Part shown: positions 1 to 7,376 of the stretch, in pieces | Layout: each line of letters begins with the position of its first letter | How positions within the stretch are numbered: position 1 is the stretch's first letter | From: RAM1 sp040376925 | Lineage (GTDB): Bacteria; Pseudomonadota; Gammaproteobacteria; Burkholderiales; Burkholderiaceae_C | Length of the DNA stretch: 24,455 bases | Direction of reading: 5' to 3' | Assembly: GCA_040376925.1 (NCBI GenBank) | Contig: JBEIPU010000048.1 | Location: 1 to 24,455, forward strand | The notes under the pieces: generated by a model | Databases searched by the model: none | The model's input: only the letters and a program-made list of their open reading frames with translations | Told to the model about the DNA's origin: nothing | Position numbers and translations under genes: made by a program

Positions 1-1
1 C

Positions 2-706
2 CTGCGCTTTTCCATGCCGATCGCACCGGACGCTTCGCATGAATGGGCCTGGTTCATGATCGCGCTGTCAGTGGTGGCCGTGATTTATGTGGGCCTGGTG
101 GCCATGGTCCAGCAGGACATGAAAAAACTCGTGGCCTATTCGTCGGTCGCCCACATGGGCTTCGTCACGCTGGGCTTCTTCATCTTCAACGACCTGGGCG
201 TGGCCGGCGGCCTGGTGCAGATGATCGCGCACGGCTTCGTCTCGGGCGCCATGTTCCTGTGCATCGGCGTGCTGTACGACCGGGTGCATTCGCGCGAGAT
301 CGCCAGCTACGGCGGCGTGGTCAACACCATGCCCAAGTTCACGGCGTTTGCGCTGCTGTTTGCCATGGCCAACTGCGGCCTGCCGGCCACCGCCGGTTTT
401 GTGGGCGAATGGATGGTGATCCTGGGCGCGGTCAAGGCCAATTTCTGGCTGGGCGCGGCAGCGGCCTCGGCGCTGATCTTTGGCGCGGCCTACACGCTGT
501 GGATGTTCAAGCGCGTGTACCTGGGCCCGGTGGCCAATGACGACGTGCGCAATCTCACGGACATTAACGCGCGCGAGTTCCTCATGCTGTCGCTGCTGGC
601 CATTGCCGTGCTGTACATGGGCATCTTCCCGCACCCGTTCACGCAGATCATGGACACCTCGGTGGCCGATTTCCTCAAGCACGTTGCCCAGTCCAAACTG
701 AATTGA
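2..706 (+). CDS. nuoM: NADH-quinone oxidoreductase subunit M, 3' part
   Basis: This is the C-terminal 234 residues of a proton-pumping membrane subunit of respiratory complex I; the 5' end lies outside the window and the frame is open from base 2. The segment MVQQDMKKLVAYSSVAHMGF is the characteristic antiporter-like (Proton_antipo_M) region, with the conserved lysine pair before the AYSSVAHMG helix. Several strongly hydrophobic helices follow, including one with GLPATAGFVGEWMV, as in NuoM and NuoL. It ends 10 bases before nuoN, as in a standard nuo operon. The identification rests on these motifs and on the nuoN neighbour. Nothing odd is seen in the visible part. Confidence 0.96.
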   Translation: MRFSMPIAPDASHEWAWFMIALSVVAVIYVGLVAMVQQDMKKLVAYSSVAHMGFVTLGFFIFNDLGVAGGLVQMIAHGFVSGAMFLCIGVLYDRVHSREIASYGGVVNTMPKFTAFALLFAMANCGLPATAGFVGEWMVILGAVKANFWLGAAAASALIFGAAYTLWMFKRVYLGPVANDDVRNLTDINAREFLMLSLLAIAVLYMGIFPHPFTQIMDTSVADFLKHVAQSKLN

Positions 707-716
707 AAGCCTTGAG

Positions 717-2204
717 ATGATTGACAAACTCAGTTGGATCGTCGTTTACCCCGAAGCACTGCTGCTGGTCATGGCCTGCGTGATCGCGCTGGCCGACCTG
801 CGCGTGACCAGCCCGCGGCGCACCTTCACCTATGTGCTGACCCTGGCCACGCTGGGCGTCGTGGCCGTCATGCAGGCGTTTTATGCCAGCGGCGGCCAGA
901 CGATGTATGGCTTTGGCAACATGGTGGTCAGTGACCCCATGGGCAACTGGCTCAAGTGCTTTGCCACCATTGCCATGATGGTGACGCTGGTCTATGGCCG
1001 CCCGTATGCCGGCGACCGCGACATGCTGCGCGGCGGCGAGATGTTCACGCTGGCAATGTTCGCGCTGCTGGGCATCTTTGTCATGATCTCGGGCAACAAC
1101 TTCCTGGTGATCTACCTGGGGCTGGAACTGCTCACGCTGTCCAGCTACGCGCTGGTGGCGCTGCGCCGCGACAACGCCACCGCGACCGAAGCCGCCATGA
1201 AGTACTTCGTGCTCGGTGCCATGGCCAGCGGCTTCCTGCTGTACGGCCTGTCCATGCTCTACGGCGCCACCGGCTCGCTGGATGTCAACGCAGTGTTCAA
1301 GGCCGTCAATTCCGGCCAGGTCAAGCACCAGGTGCTGGTGTTCGGTCTGGTGTTCATTGTGGCCGGCCTGGCCTTCAAACTGGGCGTGGTGCCGTTCCAC
1401 ATGTGGATCCCCGACGTATACCAGGGCGCGCCCACGGCGGTCACGCTGATGATCGGCGGTGCGCCCAAGCTGGCTGCGTTTGCGATCTGCTTCCGGCTGC
1501 TGATCGAGGGGCTGTGGCCGCTTGCGCTGGACTGGCAGCAGATGCTGGCGCTGCTGGCCATAGGCTCGCTGCTGGTGGGCAACCTGGCCGCCATTGCGCA
1601 GACCAACCTCAAGCGCATGCTGGCGTACTCCACCATCTCGCAGATGGGGTTTGTGCTGCTGGGCTTGATGTCGGGCGTGGTCAACGGCAACACGCTGTCG
1701 GCTGCCAATGCCTACAGCTCGTCCATGTTCTACGTCATCACCTATGTGCTCACGACGCTGGCCACCTTCGGCATCATCCTGCTGCTGGCGCGCGAGGGTT
1801 TCGAGAGCGAAGAGATCACCGACCTGGCCGGCCTGAACCAGCGCAGCCCGCTGTTTGCCGGCGTCATGGCCATATGCCTGTTTTCGCTGGCCGGCGTACC
1901 GCCGCTGGTGGGCTTTTACGCCAAGCTGGCCGTGCTGCAGGCGCTGGTGGCCTCGGGCCAGGCGCTTTACATTGGCATGGCGGTGTTCGCCGTCATGATG
2001 TCGCTGGTGGGCGCGTTCTATTACCTGCGCGTCGTGAAGGTCATGTACTTTGACGCCCCCATCACGGCCACCACCGTGTCCGCGCCGGCCGATGTGCGCG
2101 CCGTGCTGTCGATCAACGGCCTGCTGGTGCTGGTGCTGGGCATCGTGCCCGGCGGTCTGATGACGCTGTGCGCACAGGCCATCGTCAAGACATTGGGAAC
2201 ATGA
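717..2204 (+). CDS. nuoN: NADH-quinone oxidoreductase subunit N
   Basis: A 495-residue, almost entirely hydrophobic protein: an antiporter-like, proton-translocating membrane subunit of complex I, of normal length for NuoN. Residues that correspond to the functional charges of E. coli NuoN are present: E137 in LGLELLTLSSYAL, K162 in AAMKYFVLG, K221 in AFKLGVVPFHMW, K251 in GGAPKLAAFA and K403 in VGFYAKLAVL. The HMWIPDVYQGAPT motif is diagnostic of the family. The ATG at 717 is 10 bases after the nuoM stop, with a short TTGAG before it. It is the last nuo gene of the operon, and the charge placement suggests a functional pump subunit. Confidence 0.97.
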   Translation: MIDKLSWIVVYPEALLLVMACVIALADLRVTSPRRTFTYVLTLATLGVVAVMQAFYASGGQTMYGFGNMVVSDPMGNWLKCFATIAMMVTLVYGRPYAGDRDMLRGGEMFTLAMFALLGIFVMISGNNFLVIYLGLELLTLSSYALVALRRDNATATEAAMKYFVLGAMASGFLLYGLSMLYGATGSLDVNAVFKAVNSGQVKHQVLVFGLVFIVAGLAFKLGVVPFHMWIPDVYQGAPTAVTLMIGGAPKLAAFAICFRLLIEGLWPLALDWQQMLALLAIGSLLVGNLAAIAQTNLKRMLAYSTISQMGFVLLGLMSGVVNGNTLSAANAYSSSMFYVITYVLTTLATFGIILLLAREGFESEEITDLAGLNQRSPLFAGVMAICLFSLAGVPPLVGFYAKLAVLQALVASGQALYIGMAVFAVMMSLVGAFYYLRVVKVMYFDAPITATTVSAPADVRAVLSINGLLVLVLGIVPGGLMTLCAQAIVKTLGT

Positions 2205-2283
2205 CCCCCACGCTCCGCACTGCGTGTCGTCGCTGCCCCCCGAGGGGGCCCAGGTTGCCTAAGGGCGGCCTGTCGGCGACCTG
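2205..2283. repeat. Comamonadaceae-type intergenic repeat with a GC hairpin
   Basis: The gap after nuoN starts with a CACGCTCCGCACTGCGTGTC-type segment followed by a GCCCCC/GGGGGC hairpin (arms 2235-2240 and 2244-2249, loop CGA), then TTGCCTAAGGGCGGCC. From memory, this order (CACGCTCCGC, a C-run/GAG/G-run hairpin, then GGGCGGCC) recurs between genes in many Comamonadaceae. I cannot confirm that by search, and there is only one copy in the window. There is no T-tract after the hairpin, so a classical terminator is unlikely, although it could weaken read-through from nuoN. Confidence 0.5.
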
Positions 2284-2298
2284 ATCTGACCTCTTGCA

Positions 2299-2601
2299 AT
2301 GTCCCAAACGCTGTCCATCTGGCTGGTGATCGTTGCGGCCCTGGTCGCCGCCAACCTGCCGTTCATCAACCACCGCCTGCTGGCCGTCGTTCCCGTCGCG
2401 TGGCCCAAGGGCCTGGCGGTGCGGCTGGCCGAGCTGGTGGTGATGTATTTCATCGTCGGCGGCATTGGCCTGCTGCTTGAAAAGCGCATGGGCCAGATCG
2501 CACCGCAGGGCTGGGAGTTTTACGCTGTGACCGGCGCGCTGTTCATCACGCTGGCGTTCCCCGGCTTCATCTGGCGCTACCTGGTCAAGCACCGTGACTG
2601 A
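2299..2601 (+). CDS. Small inner-membrane protein, DUF2818 family
   Basis: A 100-residue protein with about three hydrophobic segments (roughly residues 6-30, 42-62 and 76-95) and a short basic C-terminus ending YLVKHRD. Its length and sequence fit DUF2818, an uncharacterised membrane protein found directly downstream of nuoN in Burkholderiales. Position suggests a link to complex I assembly or to membrane bioenergetics, but no function is established. Its stop overlaps the GTG start of the NUDIX gene by 8 bases, so the two are probably translated together. It is separated from nuoN by a 94-base gap that carries a repeat. No convincing Shine-Dalgarno sequence precedes the ATG. Confidence 0.85.
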   Translation: MSQTLSIWLVIVAALVAANLPFINHRLLAVVPVAWPKGLAVRLAELVVMYFIVGGIGLLLEKRMGQIAPQGWEFYAVTGALFITLAFPGFIWRYLVKHRD

Positions 2602-3202
2602 GCCCGCCGTCCCCACGCGCGACCTGACCGAACACCGCACCGGCGGCCAGACGCTGTTTGAGGGCAACTTCCTCAAGGCCTACCGCGACAACGTGCGCCT
2701 GCCCGACGGCAACCATGCCACGCGTGAGTACGTGGCCCATCCGGGCGCGGTGGTGGTTGTGCCGCTGCTGGACGACGGCCGCGTGGTGGTGGAGCGGCAG
2801 TTCCGCTACCCGGTGGGCCTGCACATGATCGAGTTCCCGGCCGGCAAGCTGGACGCGGGCGAAGACCCGCTGCTGTGCGGCCAGCGCGAACTGCTGGAAG
2901 AAACCGGCTACACCGCCCGCGAATGGGCGCGCGCCGGCGCCATGCACCTGGCCATTGCGTACTCCACCGAAGTGCTGCACATCTACTTTGCACGCGGCCT
3001 GCAGGCGGGGCAGCACCAGCTGGACGAAGGCGAGTTCCTCGACGTGTTCACCGCCACGCCCGCGCAGCTGCTGGAATGGAGCCGCACCGGCGCGCTGACT
3101 GATGCCAAGTCGTTGACCTGCCTGGTCTGGCTGCAAAACGTCGTGTCGGGCGCATGGTCACTGGACTGGCAGGCTGCGCCGCCCCCGACCACTGGCAGAT
3201 AA
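2594..3202 (+). CDS. NUDIX hydrolase, ADP-ribose pyrophosphatase-like
   Basis: A 202-residue NUDIX protein. Residues 84-106 fit the NUDIX box G-x5-E-x7-REUxEExGU exactly (G84, E90, R98-E99, E102-E103, G105), which binds the divalent metals and hydrolyses a nucleoside-diphosphate linkage. The preceding VERQFRYPVG and IEFPAGKLDAGE segments resemble ADP-ribose diphosphatases (NudF type), so the likely reaction is ADP-ribose to AMP plus ribose 5-phosphate. The substrate is inferred. The start is a GTG inside the DUF2818 gene (8-base overlap); the next in-frame ATG lies too deep in the fold. Recycling of an NAD breakdown product fits a complex I neighbourhood. Confidence 0.9.
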   Translation: MTEPAVPTRDLTEHRTGGQTLFEGNFLKAYRDNVRLPDGNHATREYVAHPGAVVVVPLLDDGRVVVERQFRYPVGLHMIEFPAGKLDAGEDPLLCGQRELLEETGYTAREWARAGAMHLAIAYSTEVLHIYFARGLQAGQHQLDEGEFLDVFTATPAQLLEWSRTGALTDAKSLTCLVWLQNVVSGAWSLDWQAAPPPTTGR

Positions 3203-3210
3203 TCCGGGCC

Positions 3211-3654
3211 ATGAAGGTACTGAACCTGCAATGCGCCCACCAGCATGAGTTTGAAGGCTGGTTTGCTTCAGAAGACGACTTCCAGGGGCAGTTGGGCCGT
3301 GGGCTGGTCGAATGCCCGATGTGCGGCGACCGCACCATCACCAAGATGCTCTCTGCCCCACGCCTGAACCTGGGCGCTGCCAGAGAACCCGCGCCTGAGC
3401 GCCAGGATGTCATGTCGCCCACCGGCCGTACGCTGCAGGCGGCCTGGCTCAAGATGGCGCGTGAAGTCATGGCCAACACCGAGGACGTAGGCGAACGGTT
3501 TGCCGAAGAAGCCCGCCGCATTCACTACGGCGAGGTCGACGAGCGCAACATCCGTGGCCAGGCGTCGCGTGAAGAAGCCGAGGCTTTGATCGAAGAGGGC
3601 ATCAGCGTCCTGCCGCTTCCGATCCCGAAGTCACTCAAGGAACCACTTCAGTAA
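3211..3654 (+). CDS. DUF1178 family protein
   Basis: A 147-residue protein starting MKVLNLQCAHQHEFEGWF, the characteristic opening of DUF1178. C8, H10, C35 and C38 (LVECPMCGD) form a probable zinc-ribbon-like metal site close to the N-terminus; the rest is charged and helical. The frame is open further upstream, but the ATG at 3211, 8 bases after the NUDIX stop, gives the usual family start; an upstream start would overlap the NUDIX gene. The family has no assigned function. Its gene ends 7 bases from the convergent ABC exporter. Last gene of the plus-strand nuo-associated cluster. Confidence 0.88.
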   Translation: MKVLNLQCAHQHEFEGWFASEDDFQGQLGRGLVECPMCGDRTITKMLSAPRLNLGAAREPAPERQDVMSPTGRTLQAAWLKMAREVMANTEDVGERFAEEARRIHYGEVDERNIRGQASREEAEALIEEGISVLPLPIPKSLKEPLQ

Positions 3655-3657
3655 AAG

Positions 3658-3676
3658 CAGTTCAGTCCATGAACTG
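3658..3676 (-). terminator. Hairpin terminator candidate for the ABC exporter gene
   Basis: Perfect 7-bp inverted repeat CAGTTCA (3658-3664) / TGAACTG (3670-3676) with a 5-base loop. Read on the minus strand, the hairpin is followed by CTTTTACT, a short U-rich tail. The stop codon of the ABC gene lies inside the hairpin. It sits exactly between two convergent genes, where a terminator is expected. The stem is short, so it is likely weak. Confidence 0.5.
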
Positions 3677-5449
3677 TAGTGCGGCGAGTCTTGCGTACGT
3701 GCCGCCGGCCGCCATCAGCGAGTCGTGCGTGCCTTGCTCCACGATGCGGCCATGGTCCATCACCACAATCCGGTCGGCCTGCTGCACCGTGGCCAGCCGG
3801 TGGGCAATGACCAGCGTGGTACGGTCGCGCATGGCGGTTTCCAGTGCGGCCTGCACCATGCGCTCGCTCTCGGCATCCAGCGCGCTGGTGGCTTCGTCCA
3901 GCAGCAGCAGCGGCGGGTTCTTCAGCATGGCCCGTGCAATTGCAATGCGCTGGCGCTGCCCGCCCGACAGGCGCACGCCGCGTTCGCCCAGAAAGGTGTC
4001 GTAGCCTTCGGGCAGCGCGCGGATGAAGCCGTCGGCGAACGCGGCGGTGGCCGCCGCGTGCACTTCGGCGTCGCTGGCGCTTGGCTTGCCGTAGCGGATG
4101 TTCTCCAGCGCGCTGGCCGAAAAGATCACCGCGTCCTGCGGCACGATGCCGATGCGCTGGCGCAGATCGTGCAGCGCGAGTGCGCGCGTGGGCACGCCGT
4201 CCAGGGTGATCGTGCCCGCAGCGGGGTCGTAAAAGCGCAGCAGCAGCTGGAACACCGTGCTCTTGCCCGCACCGCTGGGCCCGACCAGGGCCACGGTTTC
4301 ACCGGGCTTGATGTGCAGGTTGAAGTCAGCCATCGCGGGCAGCGCGGGCCGCGACGGGTAATGGAAGGTCACGCCATCAAACGCCACAGCGCTGCCCGCG
4401 GGCGTGATGCCCGCTGCCGCGGGCTTGTCGGGCGATGCAATCGGTGAACGTGTGTCCAGCAGCTCCATCAGCCGCTCCGTGGCACCGGCAGCGCGCAGCA
4501 GGTCGCCATAGACCTCGCCCAGCACCGCGACTGCACCGGCCAGGATGATCACGTACACCACCGTCTGGCCCAGGTGGCCTGCGCTGATCTTGCCGGCCAG
4601 CACCGCCTGCGTGCCCTGGTACAGCCCCCACAGCAGCAAGGCGGCGTTGGCAATGATGACGAACGCCACCAGCGCCGACCGTGCGCGGGTGCGCCGCACC
4701 GCAGTGCGAAAGGCATCGTCGGTGGACGCATCGAACCGCGCGGCCTCGCGGCCCTCGGCCGTGTAGCTTTGCACCACGGGGATGGCATTGAGCACCTCGG
4801 CCGCAATCGCGCTGGAATCGGCCACGCGGTCCTGGCTGGCGCGCGAGAGTTTGCGCACCCGGCGGCCAAACCACATGGTGGGCAGCACCACCAGCACGAT
4901 GATCAGCAGCACCTGCGTCATCACATAGGGGTTGGTCCATACCAGCATGGCCAGCGCGCCCACGCCCATCACGGCATTGCGCAGGCCCATGCTCAGCGAC
5001 GAACCCACCACCGTCTGAACCAGCGTGGTGTCGGTGGTCAGGCGTGACAGCACTTCACCGGTCTGCGTGGTTTCAAAGAACTCGGGGCTCTGGCGCAGCA
5101 CGTGGGCGTAGACGGCATTGCGGATGTCAGCCGTGACGCGTTCGCCCAGCCAGCTTACGGTGTAAAACCGCGCCGCGCTGAACAGGCCCAGCGCCACCGC
5201 CACCGCAAACAGCGCCAGGAAATGCTCGCGCAGCGCCATCACCTGCGCACCCTTGTCGGCCTGGGCCGTGCTGACCAGACCGCCGTCGATCAGCCCGCGC
5301 AGCGCCACCGGGAACAGCAGCGTGGCCACCGCCGCCAGCACCAGGAACAGGCCGGCCAGCGCCAGACGGCCCCGGTAGGGGCGCAGGAACGGCAGCAGGC
5401 CGGACAGGGATCGGGGGTTGCCCTTGCGGGCGTCGGTTGCAGTGGCCAT
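3662..5449 (-). CDS. ABC exporter, fused permease-ATPase (MsbA/LipA-like)
   Basis: A 595-residue half-size ABC exporter: a membrane domain of about six helices (roughly residues 28-320), then a nucleotide-binding domain with Walker A GPSGAGKST (390-398), signature LSGGQ (494-498), Walker B LLLLDEA with catalytic E519, and the switch histidine H550. Such proteins work as homodimers in the inner membrane, exporting lipids or hydrophobic compounds; the substrate here cannot be told from sequence. I chose the ATG at 5449 (MATATDARKG). The frame is open 60 bases further, but that would overlap the start of the divergent gene. Only 58 bases separate the two divergent start codons, so their promoters must be close or overlapping. 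Confidence 0.93.
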   Translation of the reverse strand: MATATDARKGNPRSLSGLLPFLRPYRGRLALAGLFLVLAAVATLLFPVALRGLIDGGLVSTAQADKGAQVMALREHFLALFAVAVALGLFSAARFYTVSWLGERVTADIRNAVYAHVLRQSPEFFETTQTGEVLSRLTTDTTLVQTVVGSSLSMGLRNAVMGVGALAMLVWTNPYVMTQVLLIIVLVVLPTMWFGRRVRKLSRASQDRVADSSAIAAEVLNAIPVVQSYTAEGREAARFDASTDDAFRTAVRRTRARSALVAFVIIANAALLLWGLYQGTQAVLAGKISAGHLGQTVVYVIILAGAVAVLGEVYGDLLRAAGATERLMELLDTRSPIASPDKPAAAGITPAGSAVAFDGVTFHYPSRPALPAMADFNLHIKPGETVALVGPSGAGKSTVFQLLLRFYDPAAGTITLDGVPTRALALHDLRQRIGIVPQDAVIFSASALENIRYGKPSASDAEVHAAATAAFADGFIRALPEGYDTFLGERGVRLSGGQRQRIAIARAMLKNPPLLLLDEATSALDAESERMVQAALETAMRDRTTLVIAHRLATVQQADRIVVMDHGRIVEQGTHDSLMAAGGTYARLAALQFMD

Positions 5450-5507
5450 GCGGGCTAGTGTAGGGGTGATGCGTGGGGGCCATACGCTGGGGCGATACAG
5501 TGCAGCC

Positions 5508-6290
5508 ATGCACCCTGCTGGCTCCCCTGGATTTTCCCGCCGGCGCCGCGCCCTCCTGGGCGCTGTGTCGCTGGCCGCTGTGCCGGGCGGGCTGTGCGCG
5601 CAGGCCGGCGGCGGCTTTTACGCGCAGCAGGTGGATGCGGGCGGCCTGCCGGTGCTGGCATCGGCGCGGGTGGACCCGCTGGCACTGCAGGCGGCTGCGC
5701 AGGTGGTGCAGGGCATGCTGGCCCGCCGCGCGGACCTGCTGGCGGTGCTGCGGGCCGCGGGCGTGCGCGTGGCCGTGATCGGGCGTGATGAGCTCACCAC
5801 CGACCTGCCCGAATACGCCGACCTGCAGCCGCGCGACCACTGGAACGCCCGCACCCGCGGTGTAGGCGCCACGCGCCAGCGCCCGGTGTGCAGCGCGGCC
5901 GAGGAAAACCTGCTGGGCCTCAGTGGCGACCGCTACCAGGGTGAAAGCATCCTGGTGCACGAATTTGCCCACACGGTGTTTGATCTGGCCGCCGCCCGGC
6001 TGGACGCCGCCCTGGCCCCACGCCTGCGCATGCTGTACCGCCGGGCCATGGACGCGGGCCTGTGGCAGCGCACCTATGCGGCGGCCAACGCGTCTGAATA
6101 CTGGGCCGAGGGCGTGCAGAGCTGGCTGGATGCCAACCGCCACCAGAGCGCGGCCAACGGCGTGCACGGCCCGGTGTCTACCCGCACCGCGCTGCAGGCC
6201 CATGACCCGGCGCTGGCGGATTTCATTGCCGGTGTGCTGGGCGACACGCCCTGGCGCTGGGACCGCCCCGGCCTGCACGCCAGCACGTGA
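5508..6290 (+). CDS. Putative secreted zinc metallopeptidase (HExxH)
   Basis: A 260-residue protein with a probable export signal: an arginine run (SRRRRALLGAV, 10-20), a hydrophobic core and AQA near residue 33. The arginine run is Tat-like but lacks a clean twin-arginine consensus. The zinc-binding motif HEFAH lies at 151-155. About 40 residues later comes SEYWAEGVQSW (196-206), where E197 or E201 could be the third metal ligand. That arrangement recalls the gluzincin group that includes the anthrax lethal factor-like (ATLF) fold; this comparison is mine and needs a profile search. I cannot name a characterised relative. The start at 5508 gives the signal peptide at the N-terminus. The gene is divergent from the exporter and ends 1 base from the convergent AttH-like gene. 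Confidence 0.7.
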   Translation: MHPAGSPGFSRRRRALLGAVSLAAVPGGLCAQAGGGFYAQQVDAGGLPVLASARVDPLALQAAAQVVQGMLARRADLLAVLRAAGVRVAVIGRDELTTDLPEYADLQPRDHWNARTRGVGATRQRPVCSAAEENLLGLSGDRYQGESILVHEFAHTVFDLAAARLDAALAPRLRMLYRRAMDAGLWQRTYAAANASEYWAEGVQSWLDANRHQSAANGVHGPVSTRTALQAHDPALADFIAGVLGDTPWRWDRPGLHAST

Positions 6291-6291
6291 G

Positions 6292-7368
6292 CTACAGGCG
6301 CAATGGGCTCGCGTAGCCCGTCATCTCCAGGTAGCCGCGCGCCACTTTTTTGCCATTGCTGTCGTACATGTCGCTCAGGCCTTCCCAGTAGATCGCGCCG
6401 GTGGACTGGCGGCTGTCCAGCTCCTGGTTGTCGATCACGGCCTTGACGGTGTAGAAGTCCGCCGGCGTGCGCACCATCCATTCCACCGGGTAGGTGGCCT
6501 GCGATACCGGGCTTTTCCACCGGCGCTTGGGGCTGAATTCGTTCTCGCCCCTTCTGGCGGTGTACAGCAGGCTGTCGCCGCTGCGGGTACGGGTGCGGAA
6601 CGACCCGCCGTCCCACAGCGTGCTGCCGTCCTTGCGCCGCAGGCGGAACGCCGTGAGCGCGCTGCCGTCCAGGTAATTCATGCCGATCCAGTCCCAGCCC
6701 ACGGCCTCGGGGTGCAGCAGCTCCTCGCTCCATTCATGGTCCAGCCAAGCCGTGCCTTGCACCTGCAGGCGCTGGCCGCGCAGCGTGAGCGTGCCGCCGG
6801 TCTTCAACTGCGGCTGGCTGTAGTAGTAGCTTGCCTGCTTTTCCTCGGGGCCCTTGCGCGACAGACCCTGGTTGCCCTGCAGCAGCACAGCCTGGGTGGG
6901 TGCAAAGGCCAGGTCCAGTGCGAAGTCCTGGGCGCTGATGCGCGCCTGGTAGCCCGCGGCGCCCCGCGCCAGCGACCAGTCGCGCAGCTTCAGCTGCGTG
7001 TCGGCCGTACCGGCCAAGGCCACGTCAAAGCCCTCGCGCGCAATGCGCTGGTCGTGCAGCAGCTTGCCGCCTTGCACGTCCGTCACCGCCGCATGCGCAA
7101 AGATGAGCTGGCGCGCCGCAAAGCCCGACTGCATGCCCTGCGTGCCGTCCACCCGGGAGCGGAAGAACGTCACCTGAAACCCGAACTCACGCCCGCCTGC
7201 GCTGGCATGCCCGGTGATGTACCACCACTCGGTGCGAAAACCCGGGTGCGCGCCATGGTCGCGCGGGAACTGCAGTGCCCTGGGCGGCAGCGCGGCCGCC
7301 GGCAGGCAGCCGCCCAGCCCGGCGGCCAGCAAGCTGCGGCGCGGGAAGGCCGGCATGGCGGGCAGCAT
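6292..7368 (-). CDS. AttH-like lipocalin-fold secreted protein (carotenoid 1,2-hydratase superfamily)
   Basis: A 358-residue protein. After an N-terminal signal (PRRSLLAAGLGGCLPAAAL) comes PGFRTEWWYITGH and then FGFQVTFFRS, hallmarks of the AttH / hydroxyneurosporene synthase-like (CrtC) domain. A second half includes AWLDHEWS, GWDWIGMNYLDGS and LRRKDGSTLWDGGSF. In AttEFGH systems this protein is the periplasmic partner of an ABC transporter with FtsX-type permeases. A carotenoid role is unlikely here because no carotenoid genes are near. The ATG at 7368 lies 8 bases after the stop of the Cds1-like gene; ATG 7356 is an alternative that leaves the signal intact. The frame stays open far upstream, but that part only shadows the Cds1-like gene. 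CrtC-type catalysis is not demonstrated by these motifs. Confidence 0.85.
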   Translation of the reverse strand: MLPAMPAFPRRSLLAAGLGGCLPAAALPPRALQFPRDHGAHPGFRTEWWYITGHASAGGREFGFQVTFFRSRVDGTQGMQSGFAARQLIFAHAAVTDVQGGKLLHDQRIAREGFDVALAGTADTQLKLRDWSLARGAAGYQARISAQDFALDLAFAPTQAVLLQGNQGLSRKGPEEKQASYYYSQPQLKTGGTLTLRGQRLQVQGTAWLDHEWSEELLHPEAVGWDWIGMNYLDGSALTAFRLRRKDGSTLWDGGSFRTRTRSGDSLLYTARRGENEFSPKRRWKSPVSQATYPVEWMVRTPADFYTVKAVIDNQELDSRQSTGAIYWEGLSDMYDSNGKKVARGYLEMTGYASPLRL

Positions 7369-7376
7369 GCTGTGCC

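Noticed and set aside
2235..2249. GCCCCC/GGGGGC hairpin as an intrinsic terminator of the nuo operon
   Set aside because: No T-run follows on either strand, and the surrounding bases look like a dispersed repeat, so only a weak effect on transcription is plausible.
6292..7368. Carotenoid biosynthesis role for the AttH-like protein
   Set aside because: The domain resembles CrtC, but no carotenoid genes are near and the FtsX permease neighbour fits an AttH role better.
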